A stretch of DNA of 64,000 nt from Pseudo-nitzschia pungens (Eukaryota > Bacillariophyta > Bacillariophyceae > Bacillariales > Bacillariaceae): contig CM074761.1 of assembly GCA_037355855.1 (NCBI GenBank), positions 4,607,346 through 4,671,345 of the forward strand, read 5' to 3'. The translations under genes and the position numbers were made by a program. Under the pieces are notes generated by a model. That model did no database searches. It worked only from the letters and a program-made list of their open reading frames with translations, and had not been told where the DNA came from. This document shows, one piece after another, positions 28,539-40,100 of the stretch; the first letter of the stretch is position 1, and each line of letters begins with the position of its first letter.

Positions 28539-29872
28539 GGTTTTGAATAATGCAATAAGTATTTATTATCTTGCTCTTTCCGGATCAAGAAAGACTGCGT
28601 TGGATAGTGTTGAGGGTAATATTATGAAGTCACGGTTCAGAGTTAGAAACTACTAGCATGGCATTGACACCAGTATCTTACTTGTACGCCGAACTTCCGA
28701 CTTCGTAGTGTGTTCGAGTATTTTGATTGTTGTTGAATGCTCGTACGACCAAGACTGGAAGCGCTTTGCGTGACAACACGAAAGGAATTTACCAACATCC
28801 TGTCACTTCTCTGACTTAGGTTACGTGTTCAACGATAACTTACCCAACTTCGACCCTTGTGAGGACTGGCGGTAAATCTTTTAATCTTATCAAAGTCGCA
28901 TGTTTGGAGCACTAACATTATTACTGTATTTTTTATTTTTTGCAACGTTGCGTATTACTCTACCGGCACTTACGTACAACTGTTATTGTCATTATTTACT
29001 GTATTGTTTACCTGCCGTTCGGTAGGTAACCTTACCGCTAGATCCGTTCGCCTACTACAGGTAAAACCTTAGCTACTGATACTGGCGGGAACACTAAACA
29101 CACATGCAGGATCCTGGGATGAGTTTTCTCCTTCTTTCGCAAGACGGCTCACTCTCGAAAGGATGCCTAAAAAATAACACTGTGGTGGTAACTTACTTCT
29201 TTTACGCTATTACATCGCTAAGAACGGTAATTAACCTTACTCCCATTCGGAAGTTGGAGGGTCCAGAATAATCTCAATGCTGTACGGTAAGCCTTAACTT
29301 ACTTGTTGTCGCTGATTTCGATGTCCCCTGTGCAGTCGTGTTTGATACGCTGAAGATTCCATCGAAAGTCTTCGAAAATCACGATTCAAAATCAAAACAA
29401 GTAATATTGCTACTAGTGATACCTAGCGTGATGAATACCGCCGGTTTCGTTTGTTCATGTGCCTAGTAATAGTAACATAGTATCCGTATCGGGACGACAA
29501 TTGGTGTTAGTAGTATGCTTTTGTGCAACTCGTCGAAGCCCTTGCTGGAATTGTCGAGATCAAACACCAAGCAACTAACTACAAACAGGACAATACAACC
29601 AATTTTTCAGGACTTGCTAGTAGTAGTAAAGCAACATGGGCAAAAGAAGCATGCATGAGAAGTGGGGGGTGAGGTGACGCTGCATCATTTCTCAGTGTAA
29701 CAGTGCACGAAGAACACTTCACAAGACAGGACGTCCAGAGAATATGAATATGAATCAATTTGACACAAATCTCTCTCAGTTGAAATGTGGTCAAACAACA
29801 AAAACACAATGACTAAGTTACCGTTTCAGCAATTAACATTCGGTTCTGTCCTCAACAGACTGAACAAAAAAA
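28539..29872. other. Divergent intergenic region upstream of the RING gene and tRNAs
   Basis: About 1.3 kb with no supported CDS. It holds a small perfect-looking hairpin at 29008–29029 (TTACCTGCC/GGTAGGTAA) and many TTACC/GTAAG words. It likely includes the RING-gene promoter and the downstream flank of the first tRNA-Pro. Confidence 0.5.
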
Positions 29873-29944
29873 GGTCCAATCCGGGAATCGAACCCGGGAC
29901 CTCCTGCACCCGAAGCAGGAATCATGCCTCTAGACCAATTGGAC
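29873..29944 (-). tRNA. tRNA-Pro (anticodon CGG), copy 1
   Basis: A 72-nt cloverleaf on the minus strand. The acceptor stem is GTCCAAT/ATTGGAC with discriminator C. The D arm starts GTCTAGAGGC. The anticodon stem CCTGC/GCAGG holds loop TTCGGGT, so the anticodon is CGG, reading CCG. The T arm is CCGGGTTCGATTCCCGG. A T7 tract follows at once (AAAAAAA at 29866–29872 on the + strand), giving a strong Pol III terminator. It is identical in sequence to the copy 190 bp away. Confidence 0.95.
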
Positions 29945-30062
29945 ACACATTCTGGTCGAAAATTGGCATAGATAAAGATTGAATGTATTATGCCGTTGCA
30001 AATGTACTGCGTATCACTTTGTAGCACTGGAGGAGTTGATCCTCAATGTCAACAAAAACATG

Positions 30063-30134
30063 GGTCCAATCCGGGAATCGAACCCGGGACCTCCTGCACC
30101 CGAAGCAGGAATCATGCCTCTAGACCAATTGGAC
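30063..30134 (-). tRNA. tRNA-Pro (anticodon CGG), copy 2
   Basis: Sequence identical over all 72 nt to the tRNA at 29873–29944, on the same strand. Downstream on the minus strand is a TTTTT tract a few bases after the 3' end. The flanks of the two copies differ beyond the tRNA itself, so the duplication is not recent and large, or it was transferred as a tRNA-sized unit. Confidence 0.95.
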
Positions 30135-30672
30135 AGTCATGTTGCTGTACAATATGTCGATCCCAATATTTATAATGCTCACTAAGTACTCGGCGTTAGA
30201 CCGACAAAGTTTGCTTTTGCTTTGACCTAGAAATAACCTGAAACCTGAACGTTGGACCGAGAGTGAAGCAGTGATGGAGCAGAGGCATCAATCAAAAAGT
30301 TGACAACACCTCCTCTCGTGTGATTCCCATCGTCACTACGAGTACCAGGAACTTTATTTGCAATTGTGAATCGCAGCGTAAGGAAAGGCACCAAGGTACA
30401 ACATACCTCCGCATTTCGGAAGACCCACAGTGAAACCTATGGTACTTTGCGATTCCTTGACGGAGCGTTGTGAATTCGATTCGCTGTGAAGCACATTGGG
30501 ACAGGTTACGAGATCATGTTAAGCTATAGAACTTAGCGTTCTCGCTTTTTCCTCTTTTTCTTTGGAAGTGGTCATGAAAGATATTTGCCGGTTGGCAAGT
30601 TGGAATCGTTGCAATCTATTGCTGGTCGGTGATACTGCGTCTACAAGTTTCTAGCACGCAAAACGCATCAAC
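30135..30672. other. Intergenic between tRNA-Pro and the membrane-protein gene
   Basis: No CDS supported. It contains the internal-promoter upstream flank of the second tRNA and the upstream region of the small membrane-protein gene. Confidence 0.5.
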
Positions 30673-31321
30673 ATGAGAAACAACTCGGAAAAGCTGCAGC
30701 ACCGTCGGCATCGACCAATGTACATCGCTCCACCAGCCGCACGTTTACAACACCTTTCAGCGGTCTCAAATGATTCTTCGGAGAACCACAGCGTCGGCTA
30801 CAACGACGATCGAGACAAGCAATGGCCATGTCAAAGACCTACGAATACCACCATTCGTACACATTCCGCAGGACAAGAACTTGAGAATACCAATTATCTC
30901 GCCGCCGTCGTCGAATGGATCCGAGGCGAACGCGCCGTTCCAAACAACTCCAGATCCACTACCGCAGGATTGGGCGTTGCAACCGACACGAACTTCGGCA
31001 CAGCACCCAGGACAATACGAATCTTCGCTCTCAGCAACAACGGGTTGTGGATTTGGACAACGACTTCTCAAGACACTCGCCTTGGTGTACTACGCTGTAT
31101 CCGACGTCGTCCTTTTGGTACTTGCTTGTATCATAGGTCTGTTTTTCCATGTAGAGGTACATGTTGTCAAACACAGATCACACCGACGGCGTGGACGTGT
31201 CATTATACAAAACGATATTCATTGTTCCAAACGCGAGCACTATAATTCGTCGGAACTCTTGCGGCCAGTACCGCCTGAGTTGACCCACGTGCCATATTTT
31301 GCCGAAAATGAAATGGTATGA
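30673..31321 (+). CDS. Small predicted membrane protein, frame uncertain
   Basis: Two overlapping plus frames carry plausible coding sequence. The frame at 30770–31321 (183 aa) has a Pro/Ser-rich N-terminal half, a strong hydrophobic helix (ALVYYAVSDVVLLVLACIIGLFF) and a His/Arg-rich tail (VKHRSHRRRGR). The other frame begins at 30673 with MRNNSEKLQHRRHR and continues plausibly until around 30800. They would join if one surplus base is present between about 30775 and 30840, as in several genes at 44–59 kb. Alternatively the protein starts at 30770. No known domain. The span given covers both options. Confidence 0.4.
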
Positions 31322-31734
31322 CATTAATTGGTGAAGAACTCATTATTCATTTGAGATTTCAGAAGGAACACCGATGAAAAGTAAAACGATAGAAAATACC
31401 TCAAGGAACACGTAAATTTGCACGAAAAACTTGTTCCGGAAGATATCAAGCGGAGATCGAAATGCCTTTAGTGAAAGTGCCATATTTAGTAACTATTAGC
31501 GTTAGGTCGTGGATCTGTCATGGAAAGAAATTCGGTTCTTGACAGTCGGTAGACAAAACATGTCTTGAAGTCAGCAAAGTTTTGCTTGTTTCTATAGCCA
31601 TTGATTGCCGTTTCGTACATCTCAACCAAAAGATGCTGATAACAAATGGTATTATGAATCAAATCTACACGTACTTTATCCTCGTATTCATCATTGAAAA
31701 TTTCGTGCACGTAAAATTCTATATCACAGATCTA
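31322..31734. other. Convergent intergenic region
   Basis: A minus-strand frame at 31486–31710 (74 aa) has no domain and is not called. It holds the 3' flanks of the neighbouring genes. Confidence 0.4.
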
Positions 31735-32930
31735 TCATGGATCTGAATCAGGAACTGGCGACGACCCTGTCGCGTTCGAGGCGCTTGCTTTGTATGAAGA
31801 TTCTCCTGTTTTTTGTCGTTTGTGTACCGGCCCCTCTGGAATCATATCCGCCGCTGCCTTCAGAACCGGGATGCACAAATGAGGATAATTCTTCATTTCT
31901 TCTTCAAACGTTGTGTTGCCAGTAACTTGGCGAAGATTAGCCATGATAAATTCAATGCACGCTCGTGACAATCGTTGAGCATTGAAGTCCTCCGTTGCCC
32001 CATACATTCTAGCTACAGTGTGCACATGCATGTGATGGCGAATGAGTTCATGCTCAACCAAGCGTTTGAGATCACGCAGGAGCCATAGATCTGAAAGATG
32101 GAGAATAGATAGCAAGTCTTCCGTGGATATCGTGCGTATCTTTTGGATGCGATTTGTGTAAATGAATTCGAGCATGTAGGTAATATGATCCGGCGAAAAG
32201 CTTGGATCTACGTTGATAGTGCAATCACCAGATTCTCTGAAAGCGACCTTCTCTCTGATTCCGTCCGACCCAGAGGCCGCATTTTTCCGAAATAGCGCTT
32301 TAAAATATTCTGTTCGAGCTGTCAAGATGCACTTATGAGCAGGAATTTCCACAATGTTACTAGGGTCCGTTTCGGTTTCGCTCTCTTCCGTGTCCATGGT
32401 ATCAACAGGATGAACCAAGAAAACGGCGTCCATGTGCTCTTCGTCATCTAAAAGGTCTCTCATGTCTCTAAAGAACTCATCGTCGTCCGCTGCTACCTCT
32501 GGTGGTTCTGGTTTTCGGCGTTTGCGAACCATGATGGTATCTCCTCTCTGAAGCTGCACCGTCTCCGGAGTGTCCTCGTTTTCTAACGGATTCACAAAAT
32601 AATATTCAAGATCATCTTTTCTCAATCCATGATACTTCGCGTAGTGACGAAACAGAGATGAAAACCGCTGCGTCTTCAGCATGAGACACGAATAATTGGT
32701 TTCGGCAGTGACTCGACGAATCGTATTCTCCGAACCAGTTAGATACAAATCTTCTTCAGCCTGAAAGAGATTAGCAAAGGGTTAGAGATGCGACAGAAGA
32801 CTATCGACCACGTGCCCCTATCAGAACCAGGACTGGCAGTTTCAATTCTTACCTTGACAGTGAACTCGACGTGCTCGTTCATGTTACTGCCTCCCCCGCC
32901 CCCTCCTTGTCGTCCATTGTTGTTTGCCAT
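31735..32930 (-). CDS. Ubiquitin-like plus BTB/POZ–BACK domain protein
   Basis: Two exons: 32930–32853 and 32760–31735. The 92-nt intron (GTAAGA…TTTCAG, phase 0) gives 367 aa. The first part, EHVEFTVK joined to AEEDLYLTGSENTIRRV and continuing to QLQRGDTIMVRKRRKP, is a SUMO/Rad60-like beta-grasp domain: polar N-strand, FRHYAKYHG helix and a late D-T-I-M-V strand. A BTB domain follows (DAVFLVHPV, IPAHKCILTARTEYFKALF, HITYMLEFIYTN), with a BACK-like helical region after it (LLRDLKRLVEHELI and AQRLSRACIEFI). BTB proteins of this kind often act as substrate adaptors for CUL3 ubiquitin ligases. A Gly-rich N-terminus and Ser-rich C-terminus are disordered. Confidence 0.85.
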
Positions 32931-34767
32931 TGTGTTTATCTCTCCTTTACTTCCCTTTGTTACCCCTCACGTCGTGAAATATGTTGACCTTGCTCACCAA
33001 TAATAAAACGGCAGCGTTATTGCAGTCTCAGCCTGATGGTTGGTTGAAGAATTACGGGACTGTACTTCGTTATTTTCACTCCTTGTTCAGTTCGTGTTTC
33101 TTTCTTATCTGGTTTTCCCGTACCAGTGCTGCGTTACCGTTCCAAAGCTGTCCTGAATAATTGGTGCAAAAGACGGAGGACAGAATTATGCTGCTGCCGG
33201 CTTTGCCTGCTGGTGTTTTTTTAAAAAAACAACTAAGAATGCTTCTACAAAATTCTGGTACTGTAAGTTACTTTACGAAGTACAAGTACCGTAAACCTTA
33301 CGGTATTACTCGTACTCATACGAATACGACTTGATTTACAAGCTCTCTCAACTCTGATCTCGCACTTCGTACCGTAATTACTGAGTAAGTTACCGTATGA
33401 ACCTCGTTCGTTGAACAAAAAATTACTTAACCGTCTGGAAAGTTTCGTACGGTAAACCTTAGCCGTGTTCCAAATGCTTCAACACATTTCCTTTGGGGGC
33501 GACGGGAAATTTTTTGAGGGTTCAAAAACCTCACGTCGAAAGCAATTTCATCGAATAGTTCATTACCGGTAAGGTTTACCACTAAGCCTACGAGTAACCT
33601 TAGTAACACCTCCGCCTAAAGTAGTAACAATGATACGATGCCAAGACCACACAGCACTGCTGAGTCTAGCAGTAATCTACTTCGTACCCCCTAATGAGCA
33701 ATTTCAAACATCAGTTTGCTGTTACATATTATAGTAATTGAAGCCTTAAATTGGTGGTAGAGAATGATGTCAGCAATTTGCTTGAACCACACATCATGGT
33801 ACTTCGCTCACAGCACCACTACTAACTGTGAAAATGGAACAATGTCACAATTCCAAATTCAAAGGAGAGTTTCCAAATATTTCTAATGATTGGCGATTTG
33901 GCAAATGACTCCATTGCTAATTGCCAAATTCAATTCAGCAAGAACATGACATTATCCCAGAGCTTGTTGATAGGACTGGGTGTATTTGGTGACCTGGAAC
34001 AAAGACGAGCCTACTCTGCTTAATTTAATAGTACTGTAGAAAGCACAAGATACAAAGTCCACTCATGTCTTTTGCTTTCCAAGAGGTGGAATACTTTCCA
34101 TCCAAATGGTAGTCCCAATATTTCTGACCAGTTACGGTAGATGTCGTGCACATACTACTAGTAAATTGAAGATGGGAGAAGCACGTTCGAATCTGTGAAG
34201 AAACAAGCAATCTCAAGAAGCAAAATTTGGAAGATTTGTTGATATGAAACACAAACAATAGATAGTAGTACTTACCTCCTGGTTGAAACTTGGAACTCAG
34301 AAGACTTAAGTTACTCTAGAGATTTGAAATCTTACCATACGGTACGAACGGAAGACATGGCTCCGGGACATGTTGTGCAGATGATCGAATGGGGAATTTT
34401 CGTGTTATCCGTCTGTGCGGCACAGTGTCTTGGGTGGTCCTGGTCCCGTTAGATGGACCGTAAGCACGTTCTACTCCAGCGAATGTAAGTTTCGCGCGTC
34501 ACCTTCATTCAGAACTTTTTTTTTTCCGTGTCGATCTTTTGTTCTCAGTCCAAACGAAAAAGGTTTCATGACTCACGCATCTGTTCCTGTGCATTGTTAG
34601 TTCTGTGAGGTCACACCGTTGCCAAAAGATCGCGTTGGGGAACAAGAAAGCACGTTCCACCTTTCTCAAACCGAAACAAAATACTGTACTGAACAACGAG
34701 AGAAGACGGACCTCCTCACATTGCTTCGTTTCATTTGCCTGAACCATCAAAAACAAGGAAAGATACC
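32931..34767. other. Large divergent intergenic region
   Basis: 1.8 kb without a supported gene between the BTB gene and SHMT. Many GTACC/TTACCGTA-type words occur at 33245–33450, with a run of T (about 34517–34526). Short frames lack domains. Promoters of both genes should lie here. Confidence 0.5.
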
Positions 34768-36300
34768 ATGTTTGCCATCAAGTCTTTGGGTGGTGTTCGA
34801 CCATCAGCTGTTCGGCGTCTCGCCACCACAACGACTCGGTCGTTGTCCTCTTCTTCGTCCGGCGCGTACTTGAACCGTGATCTGAAGGACCAGGATCCCG
34901 AACTTCTGAACTTGATTGAGCAGGAGAAAGCTCGGCAACGCAATTCGCTTGTCCTCATTGCGTCCGAAAATTTTACAAGCAAAGCTGTCTTGGAAGCTTT
35001 GGGGTCTGTTCTTTCCAATAAATACAGCGAAGGTTATCCCGGAGCTCGTTACTATGGTGGAAACGAAAACATCGATCAAGTCGAGTTGCTGTGTCAAAAG
35101 CGTGCTCTCGAGGCCTTCCAGCTGGATCCGGAGGAGTGGGGTGTCAACGTTCAATCCCTGTCAGGATCCCCCGCCAATTTTCAGGTATACACAGGCCTTT
35201 TGGAAACCCACGATCGTATTCTTTCTCTCGATCTTCCACATGGGGGTCACTTATCGCACGGGTTCCAAACGCCCACGAAAAAGATTTCTGCGGTCTCCAG
35301 ATACTTCGAATCCATGCCTTACCAACTCGATCCATCAACTGGAACTATCGATTACGACCAAATGGAAAAAAGCGCCGAACTCTTCCGACCAAAACTCATT
35401 GTCGCCGGAGCTTCGGCATATGCTCGGTTGATTGACTACGAAAGAATTCGTAAGATTGCTGACAGCGTCGGAGCATATGTTTTGGCAGATATGGCGCACA
35501 TTTCCGGTCTTGTTTCCGCCAATGTTATACCCTCCTGCTTCCCCTTCGCGGATGTTGTAACGACAACCACGCACAAGTCTCTCAGAGGACCTCGCGGAGC
35601 AATGATCTTTTACAGAAAGGGACAAAAGGGAACCGACAAAAAGGGAACGCCTATCATGTACGATTTGGAAGAGAAAATCAACTTCTCCGTGTTTCCTGGA
35701 TTGCAAGGCGGACCACACAACCACACAATTGGCGCCCTAGCAACTTGTTTGAAGCAGGCGAACACCCAGGAGTTCGTGGAATACCAAAAGCAAGTTTTGA
35801 AGAATTCTTCTCGCCTTGCGGATGAATTGATTAGTCGAGGCTACCACTTGGTGAGTGGTGGAACCGACAACCATCTTGTTTTGGTTGATTTGAAATCCTC
35901 TCGTAAGATCGATGGAGCCCGTGTGGAAAGGATCCTTGAGCTTGCTTGTATCGCTACCAACAAGAACACCATCCCGGGGGATAAATCTGCCTTGAACCCG
36001 GGTGGTATTCGTATGGGAACACCGGCGTTGACCTCCCGAGGCCTTCTGGAGGACGATTTTGCTCGAGTTGCCGAGTTTTTTGATCGGGCGGTTGCCATTG
36101 CAGTTGACTTGAAGAACACAGATGAAGGCAAGAAGATTAAAGGTTTCAGACAAATGTGCATTGCTGGACCGTCGGTACACCCCGACCTGGTGGCTTTACG
36201 AAAGGAAGTGTCGGACTTTGCCTGTCAATTCCCGACGGTTGGATTCGAAGAAAATGAGATGCAATACGAAGGAGAGTACAATGTTGACTTCGTTGCCTAG
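34768..36300 (+). CDS. SHMT: Serine hydroxymethyltransferase, probably mitochondrial
   Basis: PLP-dependent enzyme converting serine and tetrahydrofolate to glycine and 5,10-methylene-THF; the mitochondrial form also serves photorespiration. The frame opens at 34735, but the ATG at 34768 gives an Arg/Ser-rich amphipathic presequence (MFAIKSLGG…[19 protein letters not shown]) typical of mitochondrial import, and 510 aa in total. Family blocks are all present: [58 protein letters not shown], the PLP-lysine block [15 protein letters not shown] (K270), PGLQGGPH and [14 protein letters not shown]. Single exon, intact. Confidence 0.97.
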   Translation: MFAIKSLGGVRPSAVRRLATTTTRSLSSSSSGAYLNRDLKDQDPELLNLIEQEKARQRNSLVLIASENFTSKAVLEALGSVLSNKYSEGYPGARYYGGNENIDQVELLCQKRALEAFQLDPEEWGVNVQSLSGSPANFQVYTGLLETHDRILSLDLPHGGHLSHGFQTPTKKISAVSRYFESMPYQLDPSTGTIDYDQMEKSAELFRPKLIVAGASAYARLIDYERIRKIADSVGAYVLADMAHISGLVSANVIPSCFPFADVVTTTTHKSLRGPRGAMIFYRKGQKGTDKKGTPIMYDLEEKINFSVFPGLQGGPHNHTIGALATCLKQANTQEFVEYQKQVLKNSSRLADELISRGYHLVSGGTDNHLVLVDLKSSRKIDGARVERILELACIATNKNTIPGDKSALNPGGIRMGTPALTSRGLLEDDFARVAEFFDRAVAIAVDLKNTDEGKKIKGFRQMCIAGPSVHPDLVALRKEVSDFACQFPTVGFEENEMQYEGEYNVDFVA

Positions 36301-36683
36301 AGAGGAGGGAATACAATGCGCTAAAGCTATAGTTCAACCGACTGGGAACGCTATTCAATCACCAAGTGACGCAGGTTTTCCACAATTCAGACCACCCTGT
36401 GATCGTTAGTATGGCACGGTTTGTTTTGGTTTGAGTAAATGCAGAAACGATTGCGTTTCCAACAATTTTATCGCTACATCAGGTCCACAAAGTTCGAAAT
36501 AGTCGAATAGATAAGCTTCGTAAACAACAGTATTTTTACCATCAAATGATTGTCTAAAAAAAGCTTTCGCTGACTCTAGAATTAGCATCGACTCGTGGTC
36601 TTACTTCCCACGTGTTCACTTTTTCTATCGATTCAATTCTCATTCAACTCTAACACAAGTGACGGAAAACTGCAACAGAGCAC
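36301..36683. other. Convergent intergenic region
   Basis: The 3' flanks of SHMT and the plastid membrane-protein gene. A 60-codon minus frame (36406–36588) is too short and has no domain. Confidence 0.5.
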
Positions 36684-38231
36684 TTAATAGTTTTCGATTG
36701 CTGCCACGCAGTCACCAACTGTAGCAGCTCCAGACGCTAAACGTTCTGTTATCTCCGTTACAATTGTACTTTGACGTCTCAATAGCACATCTGCCTCTGC
36801 ATAAGCCCATTTCAACATAGCCTCTTTCTCGTCTGGGCCTTCTTCCAGCCACCATAGGTCTTCCTTATTGATCAAACTAGACTTTTCAAGTCGTGATAAG
36901 AAGCCATCCGCTTCACGGGGATCCGATTGAATCAGTTGGGGGTGTTTAAAATTCTCCATCGCGACTGGAGCCATCAGCCAAACTAACATTTTCATGATAC
37001 CATTGTTCGTCAATAGGGGATCCAATTCGTTATCACCTTGCGAAGATTCTGCTACCATCACAGCAGCCTCCAAGGCATTGGGTCGAAACGAAAAACATGG
37101 TATACCAAGTGTGTAAGCGGCAAAAAAGGCGGCAGCTTCACACTCACATTCTCTTTCCGTATCGACCTGTATCAGTCTATTAAAGCCTTTCACGGTAGTT
37201 CCTGTCAATTGTCCAGACCCCAAGCCCAGCGGCAATTCTTTCGGTAACTTCTCCCCCAGATCTTTTGCGAAAGTGTTGGTGCCAAATTTGATCAAATCAT
37301 AAAAATTGTCCAAAACGCCAATGAGGACAATGAGAACCCACACAAAACTGGTAACCGGAGTTATTTCTTCAATGTTCAGTACACCAGCGACCCAGCAAAT
37401 TCCCAACACAGTGGTCACAGCAAGCGCACTACTGATTTCGGTACCCCTTTCATCGGTCGGAACGTCCGGCAACGAGGCCAATCGTTCTCCCCTTGTTTTG
37501 GTTGTTCCGTCTGGGCACTTCACTTTTGTATTGACGGTAGTAGGCAAAGGGATGATGTCTCGCTGCAAAATTCCGTATTGAGAAACACTCCCATTTTTTG
37601 CCGACAGGCTGACTACCTTGGCCATCGTTTTGGAATCCTTTGCAGCAGCTGCGGCCTACGATATATTTATGGGTGGCAGTTCATTTTGACACATTAGGTA
37701 CGAGAAAATGTGAAAAAGTTTCTGGTCGAATGTCCAATTGCAACTTTATGAACATGACAAATATTGTCGACAAACAGCAATTTCCATACGGCAGAAGCTT
37801 CAACAATCAGCACTTACGTCAACCAAAGCCATCAAAGAACGGCTACTTGCAGATACCCTCCTTGAGTTCATTTCCTCCAAAAGATTAATCGGGTCTTCGA
37901 GAGCGATGATAACCTCGTCTCCGGTAAGTGAAGGATCGTCCAAAATTTTTGCACAAAGACCAGTCAATACTGCATCGTACTGGTCGCTTTCGTCGAGACT
38001 TGAAAATGCAGAAGCTAGTTGCGACTGCAAAGATGAACCAGCAGCGACCAATCCTTCCGCGAAAGATTCTTTCCCATCTTGATCCGACGATTGGCTCATG
38101 GAAAAAGTCTTCGCGGGTTTAATTTGTTTGGGTGCAGGCGTGTGAAAAGCATCACTCCGCATAGCAGCGATCAAGATCAGCAAAATTTGGAACATCATAA
38201 TCATCATTGCTTCATTCACAGATTTCATCAA
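36684..38231 (-). CDS. Plastid-targeted membrane protein, function unknown
   Basis: Two exons, 38231–37818 and 37655–36684, with a 162-nt intron (GTAAGT…CGTAG, phase 0), give 461 aa. The N-terminus is a signal peptide (MMFQILLILIAAMRS) followed by DAFHTPAP, an ASAFAP-type plastid motif. Exon 1 ends in an acidic helical part (DDPSLTGDEVIIALEDP). Exon 2 begins with an alanine-rich linker and carries two close membrane helices (SSALAVTTVLGICWVAGVL and VTSFVWVLIVLIGVLDNFYD), a Cys-rich conserved segment (ERECECEAAAFFAAYTLG) and a long soluble helical C-terminus. Family not recognised. Confidence 0.75.
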
Positions 38232-39035
38232 CCATTACGTGTAGACACTTCTCAAGAGGAATGAATATTGAAACCGAATCGGGAGCCTCAATTCCCTTTT
38301 CTCTCGTGTAGCGGTGGAACCTGGCAATTTTTTAAGGATTGAGTACTATGCAATCGTTTCCAGTGATTGCACTCCAAAGCTTGCTTTGACTGTGGTCGTA
38401 ACTGGGAACTCGCACTCGGAATTGTTTTGTGTGACGAGTTGTGTTACTGATACCGGTAATCTAACCTACCTTACTTCTACTCGTAACCTTCCTCCCGATC
38501 AATGTCACAATTTTTTTTGGACGAAAATGAGAAGTAACTTACCGTACACGGTAAGGTTTACACGTACAGTAACCTTAGTTACGAAGAAGCTGTCACGGAT
38601 CACGGATTGTGTGTTGACGGATCTTCAAGTGCGTTGTAGTAGTACGCTTATGACGTACGAGAAGTATGTCTGAACAGAACAACAATGACATTAAAATTAT
38701 CTTCTCATTAGTTTTTCACTACGAAACTAGCCTAAGGTTGGTCTGCACGGTACATGGACAAGGCGATAGAGCGCCTCTTTTCCACCTCCTTTCGGATTAT
38801 CATTGTCTTCTCCACTCCAAACGAGACAGTAAATAACATCCATGAAGTACCATGCATGAACCAGCTCGTCAACAAAACAAAAACTATTTGGGCATTTTGT
38901 GGGGCGAGATGCAGTATGTTTCACAAAAAGTAATGCTATGTTTTCGTAGTAGAAGAATGCAAGCCATTCGGACCGTCATGGATTTATCAATCTGGTCTAA
39001 AGCATCCAGTATGATGTCGTGACCGCTTCAATCTT
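38232..39035. other. Intergenic between the plastid protein gene and the SDR gene
   Basis: Contains TTACCGTACACGGTAAGG-like words near 38537. A 65-codon minus frame (38727–38924) has no supporting domain. No gene called. Confidence 0.5.
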
Positions 39036-40100
39036 TTACTTCTTATCACTAGCGCCGATTTCCTTCCATGTTTTCGGATCATACAGATCCTTTCCCTCTT
39101 TCCATGCTTTGATTCTTAATGGACCAACTTTAGCCAGTATTCGGTGGAATATACTTGGAAAATGACGGTTTATGTAGAGCCCTGCCAACATCGGTTGCTC
39201 TGCTATCCAAAGTTCCCCATTGCTGAGCAGAAGACTACTGATGTAGAGCCTTGCGCAGCGATTGATTGACATTTTCAGCTTGTTACTCTTCGCTGTTTCC
39301 TTCTTGCCCTTCGAGCTGGGCTTATCGTGTTTCTTTGTTACGATATTAGTATCTCCTACATAGCTACTATGGAAGGAAGTATCTATTGTCCCAGGACAGA
39401 TGAGTTTGATATCCAACCAGGTTTTCTCTGCCCGAAGAGTATTGAAATATCCATGAAGTGCATGTTTCGATGCAGCATATGACGATGAAAGGGGCAAGCC
39501 AACGAGGGCGCCGACAGAAGACGTCACAATAAGCTGTTGTCGTCCTTTGTTTTCATTCAAAATTCCCCGTTCCAACAGCTTTTGCGAAAGCGAAATCGGA
39601 GCCAACGCATTTATTTGGAATATTTCTGATGTCGTTGCGGAAGATGTTGTTTCCGCAGTTTTAAGCTGACCCCTTCCTGCATTTAGAATGACACAATCGA
39701 GATTGTGGTCCCCCAAGATTTTCTCTAGATCGGATAATGCTTCGTCAAATTCTTCGTCTGCCGCGTTCATATCAAGAGGAAGGATCGAAATTATGCTTCC
39801 GTTATTTTGATGTGTGGAACATGAATCCTTTACAGTTTGTAAGCGTTCGAAAGATCGCCCCGTCAAAATCAGGTTCGCTCCATATTTCGAAGTACGAAGG
39901 GCTATTTCTCTACCAATACCGCTAGATGCACCCGTTATCCAAATTGTCTTTCCTTCAAAGAAATTGTGCAATCTTTGTTCGTTGACGAAGAATCTATCGA
40001 AAAGATAAAGAGATGGGTTTGCGTCCATCGAAGCAGCGAAAGCTATCGCGAACGCAGCAGACCCTAAAGCGACCGCATTAGCGACATAAGGAACAATCAT
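39036..40100 (-). CDS. Short-chain dehydrogenase/reductase, DHRS7-like
   Basis: NAD(P)-dependent oxidoreductase of the SDR superfamily with a membrane anchor at the N-terminus (hydrophobic MIVPYVANAVALGSAAFAIA). The Rossmann motif TGASSGIG is at residues 56–63, NAG at 140–142, the catalytic Ser around 194–195 (VTSSVG) and YxxxK at 208–212 (YAASK). The C-terminal part of about 100 residues is longer than classical SDRs, with a Lys-rich insert (SSKGKKETAKSNKLKM), as in the DHRS7/retinol-dehydrogenase group. 354 aa, single exon. The substrate cannot be deduced. Confidence 0.9.
   Translation of the reverse strand: MIVPYVANAVALGSAAFAIAFAASMDANPSLYLFDRFFVNEQRLHNFFEGKTIWITGASSGIGREIALRTSKYGANLILTGRSFERLQTVKDSCSTHQNNGSIISILPLDMNAADEEFDEALSDLEKILGDHNLDCVILNAGRGQLKTAETTSSATTSEIFQINALAPISLSQKLLERGILNENKGRQQLIVTSSVGALVGLPLSSSYAASKHALHGYFNTLRAEKTWLDIKLICPGTIDTSFHSSYVGDTNIVTKKHDKPSSKGKKETAKSNKLKMSINRCARLYISSLLLSNGELWIAEQPMLAGLYINRHFPSIFHRILAKVGPLRIKAWKEGKDLYDPKTWKEIGASDKK

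Noticed and set aside
36406..36588. 60-codon minus frame between SHMT and the plastid protein gene
   Set aside because: In a convergent 3' region and without domain support.
38727..38924. 65-codon minus frame
   Set aside because: Too short, no domain; looked exon-like, but no splice partner was found.
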